From assembly GCA_010405405.1 (NCBI GenBank), contig MU004243.1, positions 119,340 to 183,339 on the forward strand: a stretch of 64,000 nucleotides of DNA, given 5' to 3'. Made by a program: the position numbers and the translations under genes. Shown here one piece after another: positions 22,695 through 34,080 of this stretch; the stretch's first letter is position 1; every line of letters begins with the position of its first letter. The stretch comes from Microthyrium microscopicum (taxonomy: Eukaryota > Ascomycota > Dothideomycetes > Microthyriales > Microthyriaceae). The notes below the pieces were generated by a model, which worked only from the letters and a program-made list of their open reading frames with translations, was not told where the DNA came from and did not search any database.

Positions 22695-23133
22695 TGTTGA
22701 CGCTTTCAGGGGTTGAGTGACAAGGAGTTTGAAGGTTGCTAAACTAGAGTAGTCCCGTGAAAATGTCTGATTCAAATATGAGCATTATATAAAAAGGACA
22801 AATCCAGAAAACATTACATCTGAAAAGAGAGGATGTGCCCAGGTGCAATGGACTGAGGAATTGCATACCGGAAGTTTCGAATCCGACCAGAACGGATCAT
22901 CGATACCAAAAAACAGCCCATACAAAATGTTCCTGCGCCATCCCCATGTCACTAGCCCATTTCTAGCCTAGCTCACATGAACCCTGCAACTGCATCTTCC
23001 CACGTTGTACGCGGGTTGAACCCATCTTACACAAGGCAACACAGCCCTCTTCCACAGTGCAGTTCTCCAACTCCTGCTCATCTGTCTTATTTCCTTACTC
23101 TCCTTCGCTTCTCCCAATGATTGCCGGCCAGTC
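22695..23133. promoter_or_regulatory. Divergent promoter ERG24 / ATG27
   Basis: 439 bp shared by two divergent membrane-protein genes. I did not identify a convincing sterol-response element by eye. Confidence 0.5.
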
Positions 23134-24219
23134 ATGATGTTCTCGTCCCTTTGGGCCTCTCTCGCTCTCGCGCTGGCTCTTCCAGCCGCCGTTGTAGCCG
23201 CGGCTGAGAAGAAACCACCACCTCCGGATCTACCGTGTACAATACACTCGCCAGCGGGCAACTTTTTCGATCTCAGACCTCTACAACTTGCGCCCGCAAA
23301 GTCATCATCTAAAGTTGTACAGAAAGAACTCGAACTTGGCGGATGGCAGGCTCGAGGTTACGATTATGGCGCAAACTTCACTGTTAACTTTTGCGGCCCG
23401 GTCGTTCATAATTTGACGGATGTACAAGGTGTCGACAAGGAGCTATGGAGAAATGTCAGCGCTTTCTATGATATGAACGGCAAGACATATTCGATCGGGT
23501 ACGGTCCTCTTTCAACCTTAAAAACCCATTTGCTAACATGAACAGTTCTGCGAACGGCAACCCTATATTCCGTGGACGTAAACTCGTCCTAAACTACACT
23601 GGCGGTTCTCCATGCGACTCGAACAACCATAAGAGAAGTCTAGTCTCAGACCTAGAAAAGCGAGCATCGGACCCCAAAGCCTCCGCCGAATCTCCGCGCC
23701 GCAAGTCTACGATAATTTCACTTCTCTGCGATAGCGACCACGTTGACCCCAAAGTCACGGTTGCATTCGTCGGAGCAGATGAGAGCCAATGTTCCTACTT
23801 CTTCGAGGCTCGATCCGTACATGCTTGCGCCGGCATCGAGACAACGCCTCAACAACTTGGTCCAGGCGGGGTATTTAGTGTCATATTGCTCATTGCTCTG
23901 GTTGTATACTTTGTTGGTGGCTGCGTCTATCAAAGGACGGTTATGCACCAAAGAGGCTGGCGACAGCTTCCAAATTATACCATGTGGGCTGGAATTTTCG
24001 GTCTTGGAAAGGTAAAATCATTCGCAGGATCTTCACGGCAAATTCTAACTTTTATAGGATGCGGTGCTTATGCTGAGTTCTACTTGTATGCGATTGATAC
24101 CAGGAAGGAGCGGATACAGTCGGGTCTCACTGAACGGCAACTCGAGAAGCCGAGGAATTCATTCGAACGATGACGAGAATCGACTTATTGACCAGTTGGA
24201 CGATGAATGGGACGATTGA
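23134..24219 (+). CDS. ATG27: Autophagy protein Atg27
   Basis: Type I membrane protein that traffics with Atg9 vesicles. Exons 23134-23498, 23546-24011 and 24058-24219 give 330 residues. Signal peptide MMFSSLWASLALALALPAAV; lumenal mannose-6-phosphate-receptor-like domain with paired cysteines (LPCTIHSP, VNFCGPVV, GGSPCDSN, LLCDSDH, QCSYFF, HACAG). One membrane segment, GGVFSVILLIALVVYFVGGCVY, is followed by a short cytosolic tail ending RLIDQLDDEWDD, after the typical YQR--M--RGWRQLPN motif. The insertion between GSPCDS and the next cysteine (NHKRSLVSDLEKRASDPK) contains KR sites. Complete. Confidence 0.92.
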
Positions 24220-24352
24220 GTAATGATATTTTATGGTTAGCGTAATAGAAACCTGCATTTAGAAGTCGAGATACCAATATTCTTTGATTTTTTCGATATC
24301 ACAAGTTCATGACATAAGGATTCGTTGAAAGTATAGTAGTGATATTAATAAT

Positions 24353-24938
24353 CTACAGTCTCGCCGCAATTATCACACCATAAAACATGGTGACCAAAAT
24401 CTCAATCAAATTAACCATTGCACTTATTCCATGAAGTTTGCCGAAATCACTGTTGAGTTTCTTCATTTCTTCGCTCTTTGGACCTTCATCCCAATATTTC
24501 TTGCCTTCTTTCGTCTCTTGAGCTTTCCGGCGGCGCATTATTGATGTGGTTGTTGGTCCAAGGTAACCCCAGTTGACCATTCCACAAGCTGTCATGACAG
24601 CCAACGGTAATAAGATTGTGTTGAAGTTGCTGCTTTCCCAGACTCCAGCAAAACTTGAGTGTTGTAAAGCTGATGCTGCGGGATAAGTTGCTGCTAGAAC
24701 TACAGGCATGAGAGCTTGCATGCCGAAGAAGAGAGGGAAGATCTTTTGCTGTAGTTGGGAGAATTGTGGGCGTGGTAATGCTTGATAGGCTATAACGCCG
24801 CTGATTGATTGGAATATTTGGGATCCAAGAAGTGTTCCATAGCTTCATATTGTGAGTACAGGCATTGAGTCTGAAAATATGAACTTACCAGAGTAGATGA
24901 TATGGCGCAGGATTGAGAAAGCTTTGCAGGGACGCCAT
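24353..24938 (-). CDS. DUF4149 (TMEM205-like) membrane protein
   Basis: Exons 24938-24889 and 24842-24353 give 179 residues. Four hydrophobic stretches (around YGTLLGSQIFQSISGVIAY, MQALMPVVLAATYPAAS, TILLPLAVMTACGMVNWGYL and ISAMVNLIEILVTMFYGVII) match the small DUF4149/TMEM205 family. A typical TTTSIMRRRKAQE and FGKLHGISAMVNL pair sits in the loops. Function not known in fungi. Divergent from CTF8 with 307 bp between starts. Confidence 0.82.
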
Positions 24939-25245
24939 ATTGCGATTGAATCAATTGGGATTGGTTTGATTTATGTATTGCTTCCCAGAATTGAAGTGCG
25001 CCAAACGGGTTGAAGAGAATTATATATGTGTGTTGAAGGTCTCTGACGAGTCGTCAGAGATAACTTTTGAAACCACTCGCCAACATCGGATCCCGGCCCT
25101 ACCGTACCTAGCCGACATCATCGCGTGGAACAAATGCCAAAATCCATCGACGCGTCAAACAACACCATCTCCCAAATCTAGGGTCGCAATCTTCAGAAAA
25201 CCAACTTCAGAACTTTGTTTCGTGTTCCAGCAGTCCAGATTCAAG
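24939..25245. promoter_or_regulatory. Divergent promoter DUF4149 gene / CTF8
   Basis: Short shared upstream region. An open frame runs from 24973 into CTF8, but the extra N-terminal 91 residues are not family-like, so I place the CTF8 start at 25246. Confidence 0.5.
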
Positions 25246-25698
25246 ATGCCTTCCGTCCCAATATTACCGTCTTCATCTCTCAGGGTCCCATTGAACTCAA
25301 CATCCGATTCCCTTCCCACTCTGCTCCAGACTCCCAGTGGCCTCGCGCTGGTTGAGCTTCAAGCCACGATTCACACGCCAAACCGAGTAGTAAAAGACGA
25401 TGAAGATGTTGCAATGGATGGCACTATACCACAGACGGTCGTAGGTAATCTGAGTTTTCCACTTTACGACCCTTCAACACCAGACGAAACGGCCTGGATG
25501 AAGAGTGTTCTCCTTTACATTGGCAAGCACCAGCTTCTCAAGGGAGAAGTAAAAAAGCTACCTAAAGCCATGGCTCTGGTCCGCAGACAGGACGGATCTA
25601 CCAGCGAGACAATGGAAATTGCTGAGATTGTGAGGTATAAGATTGTCTTTTCACAACGACCTGAGCCTGTTGGTGATGACGTTGCTCCAAGCACTTAA
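25246..25698 (+). CDS. CTF8: Chromosome transmission fidelity protein 8
   Basis: Small subunit of the alternative clamp loader Ctf18-RFC, with Dcc1; needed for sister chromatid cohesion and replication fork stability. Intronless, 150 residues from the ATG at 25246. The family core is clear: LPTLLQTPSGLALVELQATI, GNLSFPLYDP and VLLYIGKHQLLKGEVKKLPK. An acidic/variable insertion, KDDEDVAMDG, lies between the first two blocks. The open frame extends upstream to 24973, but that part reads like 5' leader. Confidence 0.88.
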   Translation: MPSVPILPSSSLRVPLNSTSDSLPTLLQTPSGLALVELQATIHTPNRVVKDDEDVAMDGTIPQTVVGNLSFPLYDPSTPDETAWMKSVLLYIGKHQLLKGEVKKLPKAMALVRRQDGSTSETMEIAEIVRYKIVFSQRPEPVGDDVAPST

Positions 25699-25975
25699 AA
25701 AGATCTGCTGTAGATATAAAAGCTGCTGTAATTTGCAACCTTTCAGACAGGCATGAGCACGGCAGCGCTTGTTCCTTGAGAGACGACTTGCTCGATAACC
25801 GCCTTTAAAGCAAGCCCTTTCTCATTTCGTACATCGCGGACATCACGAACTAGCTCCGGAGAAATTGATTCCGCTTATTATGGTATATCGAATCAGCTTA
25901 GTACTTACTGAGGTTTTGCTCAATGGAGAGTACCATTTCCTTCGTCGATTTTCACTCATCGTCAAATCTTAAAAG

Positions 25976-26721
25976 ATGGTTCACTTTCTTGCGGCTACTT
26001 TGGCCATTCTGGCAATTTTACAACTCGGCCTTGTCGCAGCCGCCGATGGACCTGGACTAAAGCGTACCAAGGGATACTACTGGGTTCGCGCTGTAACGGC
26101 ACCTAGTAAGATTCGCCCCGCAAGTTTGCTCTCTCTGTCATGGCATTACTGACCTCAAGAACTAGATTTCCATAAATATCTCCAGTCGAGTCCGCTCTAC
26201 AGCCCTGGGCCAGCGATACTTGGCAATCGCACAGCCGCTGGACAATTCAATATCGATTCATCTGGGCAACTGTACCAGCTAGTTGTCCGCACAGACAGCA
26301 AGGATTCAAAGGAGAAGATACCACAAGACATACCCAAGGATAACAGACACCTCTTTTTGACCGTCAGCTCTGAGAAAACCCATGGCGGGAAGACACTTGC
26401 GACCAGCTTGTCAGAGACTCCAAACAAGTTTGGGAAGTTCGCCTTTCAAGGTGATACCTTGACTTGGTCTGGACCAGAAAAGAGACCTCAGGAAAATGCT
26501 TGTAAGCTTATACATTTCTTCCCCATGACAACTGCCGCTCTCTCTAATCCTGAATAGGGCTTGTCTGTGCAGGTCAAAGGCTTTTTATCAATCTGAGCGG
26601 CTTCAAGTCTCCAACCTCAGGTAAGTACCAACCTCTGACGGCGAGAGATTGCCGCTCCTAACACATAACAGAATGCGCTGAACAAACGATACATTACTTC
26701 AATGGCGAACATGTCGATTGA
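25976..26721 (+). CDS. Secreted protein, PhiA-like
   Basis: Exons 25976-26105, 26166-26501, 26558-26620 and 26672-26721 give 192 residues. Signal peptide MVHFLAATLAILAILQLGLVAAA. The mature part has YYWVRAVTAP, then GPAILGNRTAAGQFNID, GQLYQLV, a LFLTVSS strand, KFAFQGDTLTWSG and, at the end, ENAWLVCAGQRLFINLSGF and CAEQTIHYFNGE. The WLVC and final cysteine pattern resembles the PhiA group of fungal cell-surface proteins, whose Aspergillus member affects phialide development. That assignment is tentative. Two N-glycosylation sites (NRT, NLS). Without the introns no frame spans the gene. Confidence 0.68.
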
Positions 26722-26789
26722 CAGCAGTAGCTCATATACGATTTCTATGTACCGAATTTCCTGCGTTGTACATATTTCTAACATGAAGC

Positions 26790-28444
26790 CTAAGCCCAGT
26801 ACTCACTCTTATCATGATTCGACTTCCATCTCATAAAGTAACACGCAAATGGGAACACTGTAGTATTAACAGCAGCCCACGCGAACAAAATCCCAAAGTC
26901 CAACCCAATCCTCGAATGCAAATCAAACAGTATCTGCCGACTACCCTCAACCACCGAATGCAATGGAAACGCATACCCATAGTAATAGAAATGCGGCTCA
27001 ATATCAATATCGTAAAACGCTGTACTGACGTTCGAAATGACCCAGAAGATCAACCAGAGCCCCGTCCAAGGATTACCAATGAACATGGCCATATTCTCAT
27101 TCGCCAAGCCCAAGGCGCACATGCCCACGAAGTTCAATGCCCAGTAGACGGGAAATGTGCCATGACCGTATGCGCTTGGATTGCTGAGTTCGATTTGACT
27201 GGCTTCGGTTTGAGGGAGTGGAGACGGATAGCCGGCGAAATTTATCTGAAATGCTAGGGAGACGAAGCTGTATGCGAGTGAGAGGAAAAAGTACGCGGTA
27301 ACGGTTGCGAGCCAGCGCCAGATGATTAGTTGGTAGAAGTGCAAAGGTGGATGGCCTTGGGGTTTGATGTATTTCATGTGGATTGGAAGGTAGAAAGAGA
27401 ACGAGAAGAAGGATAAGATGATGAGATCTGTGGTTAGGTAAGTACGAGGATATTTACGTTGAGAGCCCTTTTCAGAGGGCGTTGATACGTACAAATTAGA
27501 CCAATGCTGACTGCTGGTATGGTAGTGTATGGATACAGAGGTCGGAGATTGAACTGCGAAAAGCCAATAGCTGGACTGATAGCTTGCGGCACCGTCTGGA
27601 GATTTTGCAATATGGTCGGATTTGCTGCAGCACGCTGTAAGGCTGTCTTTGCCCATGTCTCTTGAACTTGGGCGCTCGCCTGCGTCATGAACATATTGAC
27701 CAGAGGACCAATAAAGTCGTACCAATTCGTATCGTCACGCGAGTCCATGTATATGAGCTGGCAAGCGCCAAGGGGGTCGTATGATGCATTGCCGTTCTGT
27801 ATGGCTGAATACAGCATAGAGGTAGCGTTGGGATTTATGATGATCGCCGCCCACGCTTTGAAATCGTACACTGCTTGTCGAACTTGCATGGGATCATTGT
27901 TAAAATCCGAGGCTGGAAGAGATCCCCATCCTAGATGACTTGGATTTTGAAGCTGCTTCATGGCTGTTTGGACAATTGTTGGTCCGACGATTGGTGGGTT
28001 GCCAGTGTTATATGGAGCGATGCCATCAAAGTCGACAACATAGATCACAAGTGAGGCGATATTCTTGTCGGCGTGGAACAGTGCTCCCCAGTCTGCAGGT
28101 TGGTTAGACTTTGATCACTGCTTATTTGAAGGCCTATCTTACAAATTGAAAGCGCAGACAGAATGAACGCCATAAGCACCACGGCTGCGAATCGATTAGC
28201 AAATAGGACATGGAAGCAGCTGGGCTTCGTTACTCGTGAGCAACCATCTCTTGATTACTCCTTTTCGCACAGTCTTCATACTCGGATCCCAGAATCCAAC
28301 TGGCTTTGGTGGTTGTGACTTGCCACTACCTTCCTCCGCGCCGTTCATGTCGCGATCCTCGCTCTTTTCACCCATATTTTCGTTGATATTCAAGCTTAAC
28401 TCGACACTGATATTGATAGAGTTTGTTTCTGGTATTAGCTCCAA
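26790..28444 (-). CDS. DUF3533/SNG1-like membrane protein
   Basis: Exons 28444-28234, 28184-28143, 28092-27493 and 27427-26790 give 496 residues. A cytosolic N-terminus rich in E, N and S is followed by one hydrophobic segment (VVLMAFILSALSIYWGALF). A large extracytosolic domain comes next (VDFDGIAPYNTG, WAAIIINPNATSMLY, then a long helical part), followed by five or so membrane segments at the C-terminus. This is the layout of DUF3533, which includes yeast Sng1 (nitrosoguanidine and drug resistance). An inner methionine (MGEKSED) could be the real start. Exon 2 is only 42 nt. Function here unknown. Confidence 0.85.
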
Positions 28445-29184
28445 GAAGGTTTAAAATTGATCGGAATGGTGGTTACATGAATATCATTGAATCGACGGAT
28501 CGGGCGGGAACTGCTACTCTATTCATAGAAGAAGAATGGTGGTCATAGATAGGTATGGCAAAAGCGCATCGTTCTGAATCAGTTACACGTCATTTTTGAT
28601 GGATATTACAAAACAAAATCTTAAAACGTAGTAAAATTGTAATTATTTCCATGGGATTTCGTGCATGGAATTGAATTTGCAGGCCAGAAAAAGTAGTGAT
28701 GTCAACGATGCTGATCGTCAGGGACAGTGCGGAACGTCAGCAAAATGATCAGAATAACGGTCACTAGGTAGCTGTTCATGACTCTCAATGGGTTAGACCC
28801 AAATGTACCCTCACTTCTACACGCCATTATAGTTGGGTGGATAGACTAACATATCGTGTGCTACCAAGTTTTCCCATTATATCTTCACGGTGGGTAGCGA
28901 AGCCAACAGGTGCTGTTACTGCTCTGCGTTATCTTCTAATCCGATTTGGCATTGTTATTCCTAGATGTACCCTGTGACGATAAAACAATATGATTATGAA
29001 ATCAAACCGTCTTGAGGCGATCTTAATACATTACTAACAAACTTCTTGTTTTGTCGTAGGACGCTCATGTAACATTTAGGTCAAAAGAGTACTTATGGTA
29101 CATAGTATCTGAAACTCAATTGTCGAAACCATGCATTTATGATTTGACCACAAGTTAGTAGGCTAACCTTATGAATCATTCAAA
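28445..29184. other. Intergenic
   Basis: Upstream of the DUF3533 gene and 3' flank of the next gene. A+T-richer than the genes; nothing recognised. Confidence 0.5.
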
Positions 29185-30379
29185 CTAAATCTCATCCTTG
29201 ACGACCACGGTAGCATCCAACTCGGCAGGAACAGAAGTGTCTATCTCTGCCAGCTCTGACTTCAGTTCAACGAGTCTCTCTTCAACCATAGATAGCCGTT
29301 CTGACACCAAATCCAAGCGGTGTTGAGCCTTTGCAAGCTCTTCTGTCCTCGACCGGTGCGTATTCTGGTTTTGCTTCAGATTGCTTTCTGCTTTAGCTAT
29401 TTCTCTAAGTTTCGCCTTTCGAGCTATTTCGGGAGTCATCGGCTGATTTTGTGGGCGGTGACCAGACCCTTGATTTCGAAAGACCTTGATTTGATTGACG
29501 AAATTTTGAAGTCTGGCTTGTCTGAGAGGTTTGTTGGGATCGGAATTGCCCATGCTGTAGTCATCGCCTTCTTGCTTCACTTGCACGTCGCTGACATTTT
29601 GCTGGATTGATTCATCGAGTTCTTCCGTCTTGACTACTGGATCCGTATTTGATGTAGCAGTAAGGTCGAGTCCGCTCAATATGTTGATGGCATCATCGAG
29701 TGTCTTCTCAAGTGCTTTTGCTCGAGTTCCACTTCTGAGATTTCGCTGTTATATCTATTAGTCCCGAACACCAAATTCTGGAGCCTCGAAGCCCTTACTG
29801 GTGTGCGAATGCCTCGACGTGCACGGGGTTGACGTGGAGGAATTTGACTTGGGGTGTTTTGGCCTGGAGCGATTTGGCCTGGAGCGATTTGACCTGGAGC
29901 GATTTGACCTGGAGCGATTTGACCCGGAGGTATTTGACCCGTACGGATTTGATCTGTACGTTTTTTGCGCTTCTGGAATCCTCCGCTCTTGCTCACGGCT
30001 GGGTTGGCATTGTCCTAAAATTATGATTAGCGATATTTCAGTAGGCAGTCAATCGATGGACGGAACAACTGGCGCACGCGGCGTCTCTATCAAGTTCTTT
30101 GGTTTCTACCTGTCACGCACGTTGGAACTGTTAGGTAGTCCTTCTCCCGAGTGCGAAGAAAATCGCACGGCTGACTGAGAAGTATGGGATGCAGAGAGTG
30201 GCTGTTCACATGGGGTGACGGTAGCCGTCAGACTTGATGGACGCACGCCGTGGGATTTGTTCATCGGTTGAAAGTGTTCGGTGCTGCAATTTGTCGCACT
30301 TAGACCAGCCGCTTACCTTTTGTTGTGGCGCTGACTGTTCAGACTGTGTTCCAGCTCGGGATTTCTTCTTTCTCGCCAT
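29185..30379 (-). CDS. Coiled-coil protein with GQIAP repeats, unknown
   Basis: Exons 30379-30317, 30014-29799 and 29745-29185 give 279 residues, all junctions in phase 0. Basic start MARKKKSRAG, then a basic patch (FQKRKKRTDQ) and six or more units of a five-residue repeat, GQIAP, encoded by 15-bp repeats. Next come Arg/Pro-rich sequence, an acidic middle with two VKTEE/VKQEG sumoylation-like motifs, and a C-terminal coiled coil from about residue 205 (RTEELAKAQHRLDLVSERL). It ends VVVKDEI. No known domain; the basic start suggests a nuclear protein. The first intron (302 nt) is long for this window, and its acceptor is supported by frame and a GCTAATCA branch point. Confidence 0.6.
29850..29950. 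repeat. 15-bp coding minisatellite (GQIAP units)
   Basis: Tandem units close to CCTGGAGCGATTTGA on the plus strand, five near-identical and two or three diverged at the edges. They encode the minus-strand GQIAP repeat. The unit is a multiple of three, so copy changes keep frame. Confidence 0.85.
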
Positions 30380-31036
30380 GTCGCGGAGATGTGAGGCACG
30401 CAAGTTGCGGACCTAGGTTTTGAGAGATGGAGCGGTTTGTAATTTTTACGAAGGTGAGATGAAATATCTATGGCACAGGCAAGACAAGCTAGGCAAAAAA
30501 CGTGGGTGCCATCAGGCTAGGTACTTGGGACAGCGCTAGTGACCACGAGGCAAGTATTCAAAGGCAGTGACTACCAGGCTTTAGAGTCAAGAGGCAGGTG
30601 CGACCTGAACCTACCTTCCAGAGTAAACAAATGAGGTCGCCAGTAGAAGGGGAAACTCCTTGTATCGCCCCTTCGTGCTTGGTCATGCCGACCTCGAGCA
30701 TAAGAATTTGGTATTGAGGTTGGCACACATATCTTTGGTCAAATCTAGTCCGACATAAAAGGTTGACTACTTACTAGTACTTAGACAGGTACCTACCTTC
30801 AACACGCTGCAAAAGTGACTGGTCATCTCCATTCTGCAAGCTTCTGAGGTCTCTATCTTTGTCGTTACTGGTAGGTAATTTATGCGCTCGGATACCTACA
30901 TAATGCCCGAGAACTACAGTATCATTTCATGATGGTACTGCATTTCATACTTGTGGTTGAGTATGCTATGGTATTGAAAATAACGTTGCTCTTGGGCCAA
31001 CAAGGCAAGTAGATATTCTTCAAGGCTAAACAGAGC
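30380..31036. other. Intergenic
   Basis: 657 bp between two minus-strand genes of unknown function. Nothing recognised. Confidence 0.5.
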
Positions 31037-31981
31037 TCACTTGCTATTTGGTTCGTTATCGGTTTCTCTAGGCTCTTCTTTCTCGGTTTCTTTAATTTCG
31101 CCTTCTTCTGTTTCTTCCACGAAAGCTGCTCCTAAGTTATGCTCGTCTATCTCTTTCTGCAGTTGACGTGACTCCTTCTTCAGTTCTTCCAAGCGACGTT
31201 TCTTCTTCTCTATTACTTCATCCAGCTGATCATTAGACACCTTGCGCTCCTCGTCCAGACTTCCATGTGCCGCCCGCTTCAATTCCCGTTCCAAAGCCGG
31301 GTCCATTGCCTCATTGGGCTCATTTCCCCGATTATGCCAATTCGGATGCGGGTGGAGCGCCCAAGAACTTTTGCGACGATTCGACCAGTTGTCATGCAAA
31401 GTGTCGGCATTCGCATTTTTACGAACGGCCTGGGCAATTCGTTCGCCTTTTCTTACTCGTCGTTGCCACTCCTGGCAATGAGTAGCCAGCCAGTTCGCAT
31501 ATCGTTTTATGCGAGCATTCTTCCTCTTTTGCTTGTGGAGCTCGATCATGAGCCACCGCCGTCGCGTCATGAGCTCCTGGAGCTTTTCGCTACAGAGGCC
31601 CTTCCATAGTGGTTGCGGTGGGAAGAACCGGAGAGTCTGTGTGCTTCTGTAGCGCACTAGATTTGCTCGCCATCCGGGTTCAAACAAGGCCTATTAAATT
31701 GATTAGACCTATAGATTGAACAAGCTCAGTACATTACTTTTCTGCGTCTTTTCTCCGCGAGCCGGTGTTTGTCTGGGAAGCCAGGTTTCAAGAACCCAGG
31801 CGTATAGTTCTTCACAGTTTTCACCACCTGCAACATGTTTGAGCATTTGGGTAAGAATTTGGTGATCGAGCAAGTGACTCACCTTTCCTAATATCTCGCC
31901 TAATGCCTCTGAACCAATCTTGAGTCTGCCATAATTCTGGAATAGAGTAGCTTTGAGAAGTGCACGTTTGCGACCCATCAT
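31037..31981 (-). CDS. Basic coiled-coil protein, unknown
   Basis: Preferred model: exons 31981-31883, 31827-31738 and 31690-31037, 280 residues, all phase 0. The 55-nt first intron (GTGAGT...GTTGCAG) could be read through for a while, but only splicing it lets the strong GTAATG donor of the second intron work in frame. The N-terminus is basic and could target mitochondria (MMGRKRALLKATLFQNYGRL). It is followed by YTPGFLKPGFPDKHRLAEKR and FEPGWRANLVRYRSTQTLRF. The C-terminal third is a charged coiled coil (EKKKRRLEELKKESRQLQKE) with an acidic end. A mitochondrial ribosome or respiratory assembly role is possible, but I do not recognise the family. Confidence 0.6.
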
Positions 31982-32673
31982 GGCATTTGGTCATTTCAGC
32001 TTTTAGACAAACAAGATAAGTTCAGTATGAGGCAGTTGCTGTATTGAAAACGAGCCCCGAGTGTAATCGGAGAGAGGGATGTTTTGCGGCGTGGAGACGA
32101 AGTTGATCAACACCGACTTGGATTGACATTATAGATGTCGAGCACAAATACGTAAGCACGACCCATCCTAAAAGCAGTTACGAGATGATCAGGGATGGGA
32201 AGTAATGGCATTCTTTATTTTTGATATATGCTCCGAGAAGTCAAGCGCGATGCGTTGTTCCGCTGCTGTGTCTCGACGAAGTGGATGTCCTGGTGAGATC
32301 TTACATATCCTACAATTTCCAGCTTACTGTGTTTAGTACCGTTAAAGCTTGCCAAATTGTGTAAACAATGACACTTCAGATAATAATCCGATTCTTATAG
32401 TTCATGAGTCCCCTTCTCCTAATTGGTCAGCCTGATACCTACCCCAGTTGACTCCACTCCGCTCGCAATTGCCTCTCGAGTCTTGCATTCCATCACTGCA
32501 ACTTCATCCTCCCGCCCTACTCAATATCACATCAAGGTTTCCAGAAACTAACACTTCTTTATACTCACAATCAGCTCACACATTCCTTTCAAACTTTGGA
32601 CTCACCGGGAACGCACAAATCCAACCTCGGCAACGCGAGCCCAATCGGGCACCCACCACAAAAATCCCATACC
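31982..32673. other. Divergent promoter region
   Basis: 692 bp between the unknown minus-strand gene and the methyltransferase. A plus-strand frame from 32448 has no domain and runs into the leader of the methyltransferase in another frame. Nothing else. Confidence 0.5.
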
Positions 32674-33781
32674 ATGCTGCAGACACTCTTACGCACCGAA
32701 CCCGACGACCCCAGCATCGTCGAGCCCGAGGATCTTTTCAGCAGCGCTCTAAGCACCCTCTTCCCAGATGATTGCACAGTCCAGCATGGCGATACGCAGA
32801 GCGCTTTAGTGTACGCCAGCGCATATGGTAGTCTGAGACTGCGCTGTGCTGATGTGAATGGTGAGACTGAGAGGACCAAGTTTGCGCATTATTTGTGGAA
32901 TGCGGGTCTTTTGATGGGTGAGCTGGTGGGAGGACCTGGGAAGGAGGCGCTAGAGGATCGAGCGGAATTGAAGGATCTGAAGGGCGGGTGGTAAGTGAAA
33001 TGAAAGGATCTTTCCGTGGTGGAATGCATGGCATTGAATTTGTGGTGTAATTACTGACAGGTCTAGGTGGGTAGATGGAGAGGAAGAGAGTCGGTGGCTG
33101 ACCATGGATCAAAGTGTACTGGAGCTGGGAGCAGGTGAGTCGCGAAGCTCGCTAATTGTGTCCTAGAGGTTAAATGGTTCCTTTTCAGGTGTTGGTCTTG
33201 CTGGAATTGTGAGCATACTTGCTGGTGCGAGGAAGGTAAGTATCAAACCCGACAGAAGTGGTTAAAGAGGACTTCGCATTTACCAACTCCATGCTAAAAG
33301 CTGCACGTAGGTTGTTTCTACAGACTATCCAGCTCCAGCCTTGATCAAAACGCTCGAGCTGAACGTGCACAAAAACACCCCATCTGAAATAATGGGCAAC
33401 GTCTCAGTAGAGCCTCATCTTTGGGGTGATATCACTTCAAAGTGGGCAAAGTCTCAAGCCCATAGCTTCACCAGAATTCTTGCAGCGGATACCTTGTGGC
33501 TAGCAGGACAGCATGAAAACTTAGCACAATCGATGGCACATTTTCTAGCCCGTGAAAGTTCGGCGAGGGTGTTCATGGTTGCAGGATTCCACACTGGTAG
33601 AGCTAAGGTTGCTCATTTCTTTGAGATCATCGACAGTGTGCGGCTAGTTATTGAGGATATATATGAAATGGATGTGACAGGCAACCGGCGGGAGTGGAGT
33701 ACATGTAGGCAAGATCCTGTTGGAAGTGGGAAGAGATGGCTGGTTCTTGCAATATTGCGATGGAAAGACGGAGTTATATGA
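32674..33781 (+). CDS. Nnt1/Efm7-like lysine methyltransferase
   Basis: Exons 32674-32990, 33067-33134, 33189-33235 and 33311-33781 give 300 residues. The fold is a seven-beta-strand SAM methyltransferase of the METTL21/Nnt1 group: FAHYLWNAGLLMGELVGG ahead of the core, the SAM motif SVLELGAGVGLAGIVSIL, the acidic loop VVSTDYPAPALI and a late ILAADTLWLAGQHENL strand-helix. Yeast Efm7 (formerly Nnt1) methylates the N-terminal region of eEF1A. I infer a protein methyltransferase without fixing the substrate. Three short introns. Complete. Confidence 0.82.
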
Positions 33782-34080
33782 TGAAAGGAATGGCACGGTG
33801 GGTGCTCAGGTGTTCTCATAATACTGGGAAAGAAAGCTCCTAGAGAGTCGGATTGCTGAAGTCGTGCATGGTACGGAGCTAAGATGATCAGCGGAAGAAG
33901 TTGGAATTTATTATGGTAGTGAATATTCGAAGCACGCAACATAAAGCTGGACCGTCAGTATCGCTGACATAATGTAAAACATTGAGGCTTTCTTAATCCT
34001 TCATAAACAAGAACTTGTACCTCGTACACGAAAAGTTCTGACGAATATGGCGTAGATCCCTGCTAAAGATGTTTCCAAAT

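Noticed and set aside
24973-25245. N-terminal extension of CTF8 in the same frame
   Set aside because: The extra residues are unlike the Ctf8 family, and this stretch looks like promoter and 5' leader.
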